This document shows, one piece after another, positions 51,677-57,906 of a DNA stretch of 64,000 bases. Every line of letters begins with the position of its first letter. Within the stretch, counting starts at the first letter, position 1. The notes under the pieces are model-generated. The model was given only the letters and a program-made list of their open reading frames with translations, made no database searches and had not been told where the DNA came from. The position numbers and the translations under genes were made by a program. This DNA comes from Verrucomicrobiaceae bacterium (GTDB lineage: Bacteria; Verrucomicrobiota; Verrucomicrobiia; Verrucomicrobiales; Verrucomicrobiaceae): contig JAIYDW010000037.1 in assembly GCA_027487315.1 (NCBI GenBank), positions 1-64,000 of the forward strand, written 5' to 3'.

Positions 51677-52840
51677 ATGAATACCATCGCCTCCGAACTC
51701 CAGTTGACCGAAGTGCTTGACGCCGCTTTGGTTGCTTTCCGCCGTGCCATTCTCCCCCTCCAGCAATTTGCCACAGCTTTCAGTCCGGTGCAGTTGAAGG
51801 GTGACAACTCGATGGCGGTGCCATACTACCCCCTCTCCACCAGCGACAGCGCCACACGTGCCAACAATGGCAGTTACAAGGCGCTGGCCACGGCGACGAC
51901 GACGCAGGCGCGCAAGGTGGTGATCAACAAGAACAAGGTGCAGGCGCTTTCGTTCACTTCCGAAGATCGCGCACGCCAGCCGATGTTTGATCCTGAAATG
52001 CACGGGCGTTTGAAAGGTGAAAAACTGGCGTTCGACATCATCGCTGACATCTTCGCTCGTTTCCGCCATTCCGACTTCACGAGTGGCACCATTCCGGCGG
52101 TGGCAGCGGCCAGTTTCGATGAAAACGATGTGGCTGATTTGGCTCAGCTTTGCATGGAGTCCTTCTGGCCTGAAACGGGCCGTTCGTTGATCCTCAACCC
52201 TGCTTTTCACTTCAATCTTTTGAAGCAAGGGCAGATCATTGATGCGAGCAAGAGCGCGGATCCTCGTGCTTTCCGTGATGCGATGATTCAGCGCATCCTG
52301 GGCTTTGAGGAAATGGGCACGGCAGGACTGCCAAGCAACAACGGCGCACCCTTTGCGATCACGGCAACGGCTTCGACGAATGTGGTGAGTGCCGTGGCGC
52401 ATGGTTTGAGCAATGGCGACCGTGTGATCTTCCCGACGTTGGCCGGTGGTGCTGGTTTGACGGCGGCTTCGGTGGCTTACTTTGTGCGTGATGCGGCTGC
52501 GGATAGCTTCAAGGTTTCCGCCACCATCGGGGGGGCTGAGGTGGACATCACCACCAATTACAGCTCTGGTACTTGCCGGAAGTTTGAGAACATCACCGGG
52601 ATTGCTGCGGTGCCTTCGGCTTTGCTGGTGGGTTTTGCGCCGGTTGAGCCTACGGCGGCGGTGAGGAGCCAGCTGTATGATTACCGGATTGTGACCGACA
52701 GCTACTCGGGCATTGTTCTCGAATACAAGCACATCGGCTACGGTGACACGGATGAAGAGGTGCAGGTGATCGAGTGCCACTATGGCGACGGGCTGGGTGA
52801 AACCAACGCTGCCAAGTTGATCACGACGCCGCTGGCCTGA
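51677..52840 (+). CDS. Major capsid protein
   Basis: A 387-residue structural protein in the position of lambda gpE. It starts MNTIASELQLTEVLDAALVAFRRAILPLQQFATAF. Base composition changes here: codons end in C far more than in neighbouring phage genes, as expected for the most abundant product. Residues about 225-310 (FAITATASTNVVSAVAHGLSNGDRVIFPTLAGGAGLTAASVAYFVRD) form a separate beta-rich module like those found in phage tail proteins, inserted between two parts of the capsid fold. The ending returns to capsid-like DYRIVTDSYSGIVLEYKHIGYGD. The upstream gap holds a TTGACA at 51618. Confidence 0.85.
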   Translation: MNTIASELQLTEVLDAALVAFRRAILPLQQFATAFSPVQLKGDNSMAVPYYPLSTSDSATRANNGSYKALATATTTQARKVVINKNKVQALSFTSEDRARQPMFDPEMHGRLKGEKLAFDIIADIFARFRHSDFTSGTIPAVAAASFDENDVADLAQLCMESFWPETGRSLILNPAFHFNLLKQGQIIDASKSADPRAFRDAMIQRILGFEEMGTAGLPSNNGAPFAITATASTNVVSAVAHGLSNGDRVIFPTLAGGAGLTAASVAYFVRDAAADSFKVSATIGGAEVDITTNYSSGTCRKFENITGIAAVPSALLVGFAPVEPTAAVRSQLYDYRIVTDSYSGIVLEYKHIGYGDTDEEVQVIECHYGDGLGETNAAKLITTPLA

Positions 52841-52877
52841 TCTGAAACCCTGATCTAAAACCTTCTTTTTTCACTGC

Positions 52878-53204
52878 ATGAAACTTGCTCTTCTCATTGG
52901 TCTGGGCGCTGACAAGCGCTCGGGCCGGCCGTTGACTCCTGAACTGGAGCCGTTTGATCAAGCCTTGGCGAAGTTCAAGGGGATGGTTGAAAAAGGGGTG
53001 GGTGCTGCGCCTCATGTTGAGCTTTGGGCTGGTGGCCGAGTGGTGAAGTCGGCGCGTTTTAAGGTGGTGGAAGGTGAGGGGGTGCCTGTCGAAGTGGTTG
53101 AAGAAGTGCCCGTCGAGGTTACTGAAGAGGTGCCTGTCCAAGTGGTTGAAGAGGTGCCTGTCGAGGTCGCTGAAGAGGTGACTTCGAAGCGTGGCAAAAA
53201 ATGA
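52878..53204 (+). CDS. Phage structural protein with EEVPVEV repeats
   Basis: The 108-residue product has an N-terminal domain (KLALLIGLGADKRSGRPLTPELEPFDQALAKFKGMV) and a C-terminal tail made of about five 8-residue repeats of the type Val-Glu-Glu-Val-Pro-Val-Glu-Val (residues 70-100), ending Lys/Arg-rich. Its place right after the capsid gene and shared base use suggest a head-associated or tail-completion protein. Repeats in the DNA are 24 bp long and could change number. Confidence 0.68.
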   Translation: MKLALLIGLGADKRSGRPLTPELEPFDQALAKFKGMVEKGVGAAPHVELWAGGRVVKSARFKVVEGEGVPVEVVEEVPVEVTEEVPVQVVEEVPVEVAEEVTSKRGKK

Positions 53205-53233
53205 TTTTTCGCGGCGTCCTCCGCTGAATAAGA

Positions 53234-53276
53234 GAAAACCCTCGTGCGGTGCTGGTTGTCCGTGCGGGGGTTTTTT
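53234..53276 (+). terminator. Terminator after the capsid block
   Basis: AAAACCC (53235-53241) pairs with GGGTTTT (53268-53274), enclosing a second short stem (CGG with CCG), and a T run of six ends at 53276. It would stop or reduce transcription between the strongly expressed capsid genes and the tail genes. Confidence 0.72.
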
Positions 53277-53300
53277 GTGTTTTGACATGGGGGAGGAGGC

Positions 53301-53582
53301 ATGCCGCTTGAAATTGGAGAAACGACTGTGCCTGCCTCTTCTGACTGTGGGATGCGGACGTTTCAGGTGCGGTCGGTGGAGGCGGATGGGGTGCCTGTGT
53401 CGGCGATGGATGTGAGTGTGGTGGCGTTGGAGGTGCCTGGGCAGACGGGGGAGGTGGAGGAGCTGATGGAGGTGCGGGATTCGGTGCCGAGTAATCGGGC
53501 GGTTGGGATGGTGCTGATCAATCTGGGGACGGCGCTGCTGAACAAGACGGGAGAACCCACTGCGTTAGCAGAGCTGAACTGA
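53301..53582 (+). CDS. Phage head-tail region protein, 93 residues
   Basis: A small strand-rich protein (MPLEIGETTVPASSDCGMRTFQVRSVEADGVPVSAMDVSVVALEVPG). Its start lies in a TTGACATG junction with GGAGGAGG as a strong Shine-Dalgarno. Gene order suggests a head completion or connector role. No family recognised. Confidence 0.65.
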   Translation: MPLEIGETTVPASSDCGMRTFQVRSVEADGVPVSAMDVSVVALEVPGQTGEVEELMEVRDSVPSNRAVGMVLINLGTALLNKTGEPTALAELN

Positions 53583-53584
53583 CT

Positions 53585-53899
53585 ATGCCTTCTGCTGCTG
53601 CTCTTCAACATGCCAGGCGTCGTCATCAGACGGCGATGGTGCAGGCTTACCCCGGTGAGGTGACATTGGGTGGGACGGTGTATGCGGCGGCGGTGGTGGT
53701 GCGGCCGGGGATGCTGCAAAATGAGGATGGGGGGCAGCGGAGTGCGAATATTTTGACGGCTTCGATTTCGAAGGTGGCGCTGGCGACGGCTCCGGAGCGG
53801 TTGGCGGTGCTGACCTACCAAGCGAAGAGCTGGGTGATCGAGGAGGTGGCGGGGACGGAACCTTGGGCGCAGGAGTGGGTGATTTCGGCGAGACAATAA
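53585..53899 (+). CDS. Phage head-tail region protein, 104 residues
   Basis: The product (AALQHARRRHQTAMVQAYPGEVTLGGTVYAAAVVVRPGM, ending VIEEVAGTEPWAQEWVISARQ) is compact and beta-rich, with a Trp-rich end. It lies two bases after the previous stop. Position suggests a stopper or tail-attachment protein. No family recognised. Confidence 0.65.
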   Translation: MPSAAALQHARRRHQTAMVQAYPGEVTLGGTVYAAAVVVRPGMLQNEDGGQRSANILTASISKVALATAPERLAVLTYQAKSWVIEEVAGTEPWAQEWVISARQ

Positions 53900-53903
53900 C
53901 GGT

Positions 53904-54368
53904 ATGAATGCGGAACTGGAAACGGCTTTGGAGGGTTACTTGACGACGGCTTTGCAGGGGGCGTTTGCGGGGGTGTTGTTTCGGGCGGCAACAAAGCGGG
54001 CGGATCTGCCGCCCGATAAGCAGCTGGCGATCGCGGTGGTGAAGGAGGTGCAGCGTCTGCCAGTGGCGGGTGAGCTTTTCAAGGGGATGGTGAGTCTGAC
54101 GGTGACGACGCCGGTGATCGCAGGTATGACGGTGGCGATGCATTCGAATTTGGTGAAGGCGGTGCGGTGGTGGGCGGAACCGCGAGTGGATGCAACGCAT
54201 AATCAGGCGGCAGTGAATGCGGCGAAGGCGGCGCTGGATGCGGCGGTGGTGGCGGCCTTGGATGGGCGGCATTGCAAGTCGACACGGGTGGAAGGGCCCC
54301 GCGAGCAGCACACGAATGAGGAGTGGGTGACGGTGATGGATGCGATGCTGCTGATTACGGTGGATTGA
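53904..54368 (+). CDS. Phage tail completion candidate, 154 residues
   Basis: The product (ELETALEGYLTTALQGAFAGVLFRAATKRADLPPDKQLAIAVVKEVQRLPVAGELFKGMVSLTVTTPV) alternates helices and strands in the manner of tail terminator proteins such as lambda gpU, and its length fits. Similarity is not strong enough to name it. It ends at the TGA inside the next TTGACATG junction. Confidence 0.55.
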   Translation: MNAELETALEGYLTTALQGAFAGVLFRAATKRADLPPDKQLAIAVVKEVQRLPVAGELFKGMVSLTVTTPVIAGMTVAMHSNLVKAVRWWAEPRVDATHNQAAVNAAKAALDAAVVAALDGRHCKSTRVEGPREQHTNEEWVTVMDAMLLITVD

Positions 54369-54383
54369 CATGCGGCGGGTGGC

Positions 54384-55058
54384 ATGGCAGCACACCTTGG
54401 AGTCACTAACCTTTTTGGCATCACGCAGCCCGCTGATACGGAGCTGAACAAGACGACGCGGACGACGCGGATCGAGACGTTCAAGACGCCTGCGGCGACG
54501 GGTGAGATTCTGAAATACACGGCGGGTCGGACCAAGACGATCGGGGTAGTGTTTTCGGGTTTCGGGACGGCTCCGGTGGCGGGTGTGACGGCTGCGAGCG
54601 GGATCACGCCTGGGACGCAGAAGCTGCTGAGTGCTCAGCAGACGGAGAACAACAAGCAAGGGGCGCCTCCATTCACGGCGACTTATTCGGCGTCCGAGGC
54701 TTTTGCGGATGCGGATGCGGATGAGGCTGCGCCTAGTGAGGTGCCGGACCTTTCGACGATCGAGATTGTGAGTGTGTCTTACTCGCTGACGGAGAGTCTG
54801 GAGATCACCACGCAGGTGACGGATCGGGTGATTTCGGATAAGGCGGGTGAGCCTGGATTCCGGGCGACGTTTGGCAAGGAGTCGACTTTCTCGATGAGTG
54901 GGTGGGGAGACATTCCAGTGAGCCTGGGGACGGGTGGAGCGGGTGTGGCGCGGTTGACGGGGGGCAAGCTGATCGTGGACAATTTGGAGGAGTCTGACAA
55001 CGCCCAGGATTGCAATCAGTGGCGGGCGAGTGGCGGTCACTGTCCGAGTGCGACCTAA
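54384..55058 (+). CDS. Probable tail tube protein
   Basis: A 224-residue protein rich in Thr, Ser and strands (IETFKTPAATGEILKYTAGRTKTIGVVFSGFGTAP, then LSTIEIVSVSYSLTESLEITTQVTDRVISDKAG). Size, composition and place before the tape measure suit a major tail or tube protein, but no family match is certain. The start lies in a TTGACATG junction. Confidence 0.55.
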   Translation: MAAHLGVTNLFGITQPADTELNKTTRTTRIETFKTPAATGEILKYTAGRTKTIGVVFSGFGTAPVAGVTAASGITPGTQKLLSAQQTENNKQGAPPFTATYSASEAFADADADEAAPSEVPDLSTIEIVSVSYSLTESLEITTQVTDRVISDKAGEPGFRATFGKESTFSMSGWGDIPVSLGTGGAGVARLTGGKLIVDNLEESDNAQDCNQWRASGGHCPSAT

Positions 55059-55066
55059 CTCCGGCG

Positions 55067-55579
55067 ATGGACACGCTGCTGAAGGGGACGACGTGGGTGA
55101 CGTTTGAGGAGGCGGTGACCTTCGATGCGGTGCTGCAATGTGTGCCGGTGGTGACGGCGGCGCTGCTGGCGGGTTTCAAGCTGGCTCCGACGAATGGCGG
55201 CCAGGTGGGGAACATAGAGCATGCGTTCATGGGCGATGGGCTGAACCATCCGAGGCAGATCAAGGACATGCGGCCGGGGCAGATCCGGCGGCTGATCAGT
55301 TTGCGCTTTCAGGCGACGTTGGTGACGGTGGTGGGGGTGGAGATGAGGCTGGAGGAATTTGTGGCGTTTTGGCAGCAGGATGCGGGGTTGCGGGCGACCT
55401 TTGAGCGGCGGGGGGATTGGGACATGAATCTGGCGATCATCGATACGAAGATCCGGGCGAGTGAGCCGGTGGTGAAGGCCGGGTGGGATGGACGGCGGAC
55501 GGTGATGGTGCCTTTGCGAGTGAAGGGGGATGAGGGGCAGCTCCGGAAGACGCTGGTGAACCGGTATGAGCGGGGGTGA
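55067..55579 (+). CDS. Phage tail protein, unknown, 170 residues
   Basis: The product starts MDTLLKGTTWVTFEEAVTFDAVLQ and continues with hydrophobic and helical parts (VVTAALLAGFKLAPTNGGQVGNIEHAF, LRFQATLVTVVGVEMRLEEFVAFWQQDAG). A TTG at 55010 keeps the frame but overlaps the previous gene by 49 bp; ATG 55067 is preferred although it lacks a clear Shine-Dalgarno. The role may be tail chaperone or minor tail protein. Confidence 0.6.
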   Translation: MDTLLKGTTWVTFEEAVTFDAVLQCVPVVTAALLAGFKLAPTNGGQVGNIEHAFMGDGLNHPRQIKDMRPGQIRRLISLRFQATLVTVVGVEMRLEEFVAFWQQDAGLRATFERRGDWDMNLAIIDTKIRASEPVVKAGWDGRRTVMVPLRVKGDEGQLRKTLVNRYERG

Positions 55580-55581
55580 CG

Positions 55582-56217
55582 ATGAAGAGCCTGGCGTTTT
55601 TTGAGAGCTTTCACGCGCTGCTAGGCGATGCGGTGCGGCGGCCGTTGAGTTTGGGATCTGCGGAGGTGCTGCGGTCGGTGGGGGTGACGGTGCATTTGCC
55701 GGGGGTGGTGTTGGAGCCGATGGAGGAGAGCAGGCAGATCAAGATGTATGATGCGGTGCATGTGCTGCCGCTGGCAGAGATGCTGAAGCTGGTGATGTTT
55801 GGAACGTTGCGGGAGTCGGTGGATGAGAAGCTGCTGGAGGAGGAGACTGTGGCGGTGTTTCGGCGAATGGTGGAGATGCAGAATGAGCTGCTGAGGGAGT
55901 GTGACTTTAAGGTGCGGGCGCGGGATTCGGAGAAGAAGCATGCGGAGGAGCCGCCGGGGGACATGGTGTATCCGAGCCTGCTGGGGGCACGTGTGGCGCG
56001 ACTGGCCGGGCAGACGGGGTGGGGCCGGGATTTTATCCTTTGGGAGATGCACCTGGCGCAGGCGCTGCAGTTGCTGCATGCGAATCATCTGGGGGAAGGC
56101 CGCTGGACGGTGGCGGTGGGGCAAGCTGGGGTGATGGAGGAGGCGGAGGATTTGCGGCCGGCTTGGATGGTGGGGGAGTCGAACGTCGCCGGTGAGGCAC
56201 GCGCCGGACAGGACTAG
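55582..56217 (+). CDS. Phage tail-region protein with a cassette-altered C-terminus
   Basis: A 211-residue helical protein (SLAFFESFHALLGDAVRRPLSLGSAEVLRSVGVTVHLPG; RRMVEMQNELLRECDFKVRARDSEKKHAEEPP). It precedes the tape measure by two genes, where tail assembly chaperones often lie. The last twelve codons (from TCG AAC, 56179) fall inside the first cassette, beginning at its left end, so the original C-terminus has been replaced. GTG 55576 is an alternative start. Confidence 0.62.
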   Translation: MKSLAFFESFHALLGDAVRRPLSLGSAEVLRSVGVTVHLPGVVLEPMEESRQIKMYDAVHVLPLAEMLKLVMFGTLRESVDEKLLEEETVAVFRRMVEMQNELLRECDFKVRARDSEKKHAEEPPGDMVYPSLLGARVARLAGQTGWGRDFILWEMHLAQALQLLHANHLGEGRWTVAVGQAGVMEEAEDLRPAWMVGESNVAGEARAGQD

Positions 56218-56268
56218 GCTACACGAGGGACGCGCTCCGGCGCGTTGCCTCCACTGGGCTTGTTCTGG
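56187..56268. repeat. Strong nested inverted repeat at the left end of cassette 1
   Basis: GAGGCACGCGCCGGA (from about 56194) pairs with TCCGGCGCGTTGCCTC (from about 56236) with one bulged base, and CCGGTG outside it pairs imperfectly with CCACTGG. The stem totals about 20 pairs around a loop of 27 nt that includes the stop codon of the upstream gene. It could be a terminator, an RNA structure, or a recombination site. Confidence 0.75.
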
Positions 56269-56297
56269 ACACCTTCCCACGGCTCCGAAATTATTTC

Positions 56298-56345
56298 TTG
56301 GCACCAGTAAATAAATATTGACGCCAGTAATTAACCCGCTACAGT
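56298..56345 (+). promoter_or_regulatory. Promoter with a 20-bp spaced operator repeat in cassette 1
   Basis: TTGGCACCAGTAAATAA (56298-56314) and TTGACGCCAGTAATTAA (56318-56334) are 17-bp direct repeats spaced exactly 20 bp, two helical turns. The second contains a -35-like TTGACG, followed after 16 bp by TACAGT (56340-56345) as a -10 box. The region is AT-rich. This suggests a repressible promoter for the 127-residue gene 53 bp downstream. Confidence 0.6.
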
Positions 56346-56397
56346 GTCACCAAGCGAGAGCGACCTCGCGCAAAACCAAACAAACAAATAGAGAGCC

Positions 56398-56781
56398 ATG
56401 AACACCACTGAAACCACCACTGAAATCGAACGCATTTGGACACGCAATGAATATACTGACTACCGAACAAAAGACGGTTGGGTAAGCCACGGCGAACTCA
56501 CAAAGAAGCAATACGCCGCGCTCGAAGACTGCGCGCGCCTGTCCCCAGGGTTTTGCTTCTGCGTCACTTGTTACGGCGGCGAAGGTTCCGGCGCTACCCA
56601 CGTCATGGTCTATCGCGCTGCAAGCCGTGACGAAGTTGACAACTACTGCGGCCTCGTCGGTAAAAAGTGCGCTCAATACGACACTGGGGCTGGAGCAGAG
56701 GAAGATGCAGAACTGCAACAAGTGGTGAAGCGCGTCGCTCACCGTGTCTATAAGCTCAGTAACCTTCACTTCGACCGCTGA
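56398..56781 (+). CDS. Cassette 1 protein, 127 residues, unknown
   Basis: The product (NTTETTTEIERIWTRNEYTDYRTKDGWVSHGELTKKQYAALEDCARL, then FCFCVTCYGGEGSGATHVMVYRAASRDEVDNYCGLVG) has five Cys and ends HRVYKLSNLHFDR. Codons are C-ending and balanced, unlike phage genes. I recognise no family. It has its own promoter-like region and is probably expressed from the prophage; a host-altering or defence role is possible but unsupported. Confidence 0.68.
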   Translation: MNTTETTTEIERIWTRNEYTDYRTKDGWVSHGELTKKQYAALEDCARLSPGFCFCVTCYGGEGSGATHVMVYRAASRDEVDNYCGLVGKKCAQYDTGAGAEEDAELQQVVKRVAHRVYKLSNLHFDR

Positions 56782-56870
56782 CCAAAGGTGCTCCGCTCCC
56801 CAGCGACGGGGAGCGGAGCCAGCGGCGAGAGCCAGTCAAAGCCGCTGCGGTCAGTGGCAAATAGCCAACA
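56774..56870. repeat. Nested hairpin between the two cassette 1 genes
   Basis: GCTCCGCTCCCC (56790-56801) and GGGGAGCGGAGC (56808-56819) form a perfect 12-bp stem with a six-base loop. Outside it CCGCTGACC (from about 56775) pairs with GGTCAGTGG (from about 56853), one pair being G-T, and GCGGC pairs with GCCGC between them. No T tract follows, so it is not a standard terminator. It separates two genes of the same island. Confidence 0.75.
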
Positions 56871-56882
56871 CCAGTCAACGCC

Positions 56883-57083
56883 ATGCCCAAGAAGAAAGCA
56901 ACCAAGAAACGCAAGCCTGGACCCGTGCCGGGCAGCAAGCGCACGAACCGAAACGAACGGCTGTCAGACCGGCTCATTGACGGCACCGTTGCCGGACTGC
57001 GCACGAAGGCCGGAAGCCTCGAACTCTACGAATACCTAGCGACTCTCGCTGGTGTCCAGAACACGGAGTTGGCCGACAGGTAA
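56883..57083 (+). CDS. Cassette 1 basic protein, 66 residues, ending ELADR
   Basis: The product starts with a very basic stretch (PKKKATKKRKPGPVPGSK), then NERLSDRLIDGTVAGLRTKAGSLELYEYLATLAG and ends ELADR. The last five codons belong to the 38-bp repeat shared with cassette 2, and the TAA lies in the loop of its hairpin. The Lys-rich start suggests nucleic-acid contact. No family recognised. Confidence 0.62.
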   Translation: MPKKKATKKRKPGPVPGSKRTNRNERLSDRLIDGTVAGLRTKAGSLELYEYLATLAGVQNTELADR

Positions 57084-57102
57084 TCCTGTTCGGTCCAACG
57101 GG
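57065..57102. repeat. 38-bp shared cassette end, copy 1, forming a stop-codon hairpin
   Basis: An exact copy of 62337-62374. GTTGGCCGACAGG (57068-57080) pairs with CCTGTTCGGTCCAAC (57085-57099), leaving two bulged T residues and a TAAT loop. The stop codon TAA (57081-57083) of the upstream gene is in the loop. One base and GTTCG follow in both copies. Confidence 0.9.
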
Positions 57103-57143
57103 CGTTCGACGGGGGTGGGATTGACATGGGGGCGGTGGCGTGG

Positions 57144-57902
57144 ATGAGCGAGCTGAAGTTCAAATGGCAACCTTTCGAGGACGCGCTGACGTTGCGGATT
57201 GCGACGTCTGCCAAGCTGGCTGAGGAGGTGCTCAAGGAACAGGCGCGGGGGATTTTCAGGCATGTGATTGCGATCACGCCTCCGGGGCATGAGGGTGTGA
57301 AGGCGGGGACGCGGGCGGCTGCGGAGATGGGTAAGGCTAAGGTGGCGGGAGACATTGCGAAGCTGTATGGAACGCCTTCAGCGGCATTTGATGAGATCGA
57401 GAAAAAGAGTCCAGCGGATGCGCGGGCGTTCTGGGCGGTGAAGCGGACGCGGCCGGATGCGGCGGCGGACATTGTGAGGCAGCATACGGGGACGTGGTAT
57501 GGGCCGTTCGACGGCGGGAAACTGCATGCGCAGCGGTTTGTGGGAGGGCGGGTGAGGGGCAATAAAAAGCGGCCGATTTTGTATGTCTCTGAGCCAAAAG
57601 AACTGAAGGATTATGTGAAGAGTAAGCAGGCGATGGTGCATTTTTTGGCGGCGGGGTGGAAGGAGATCGCGAACAGGCTGGGGCTGGCGGTGCCTGGAAT
57701 GATCGCGGGGCATGGTGCGCCTTCTGCGGCGATGATTTTGGCGAACATGGAGCGGATTATTATTCGGGCGGTGAATCAGGTTTCCTATGCTTCGGAAGCG
57801 GATGTGAGTCGGCGAGTGCAGTGGGCCATCGATGCGCAGACGGGGGCGATGCAGCGGCAGTGGAAAGAGTTTATGGAGAAACAATTTAGCAAGATCATCT
57901 GA
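57144..57902 (+). CDS. Phage tail-region protein, 252 residues
   Basis: The product (SELKFKWQPFEDALTLRIATSAKLAEEVLKEQARGIFRHVIAITPPG, later QAMVHFLAAGWKEIANRLGLAVPGMIAGHGAP) is mixed helical, with a middle part of Gly and Arg-rich sequence. It resembles minor tail or tail completion proteins in place and size, but no family is recognised. ATG 57126 is in frame too; it is the ATG of the TTGACATG junction. The junction's own RTG (57140) is out of frame here. Confidence 0.62.
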   Translation: MSELKFKWQPFEDALTLRIATSAKLAEEVLKEQARGIFRHVIAITPPGHEGVKAGTRAAAEMGKAKVAGDIAKLYGTPSAAFDEIEKKSPADARAFWAVKRTRPDAAADIVRQHTGTWYGPFDGGKLHAQRFVGGRVRGNKKRPILYVSEPKELKDYVKSKQAMVHFLAAGWKEIANRLGLAVPGMIAGHGAPSAAMILANMERIIIRAVNQVSYASEADVSRRVQWAIDAQTGAMQRQWKEFMEKQFSKII

Positions 57903-57906
57903 GACT

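Larger units (their letters stand above)
56178..57110. mobile_element. Inserted cassette 1 with terminal inverted repeats
   Basis: This 933-bp island is C-rich on the plus strand, unlike the G-rich phage DNA on both sides. Its ends are GTCGAACG (56178-56185) and CGTTCGAC (57103-57110), perfect inverted repeats. It carries two genes, its own promoter-like sequence and several hairpins. The left 8 bases CGAACGTC and the right 38 bp plus GTTCG are shared with the second island at 61955-62382. It lies 10 bp upstream of a TTGACATG junction. Confidence 0.7.

Noticed and set aside
57065-57110. Reading the shared cassette end as an integron attC site
   Set aside because: GTCCAAC fits one core box, but the GTT and AAC halves are in the opposite order to attC, and no matching GTTRRRY site follows at attC distance. 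No integron integrase is present in the window.
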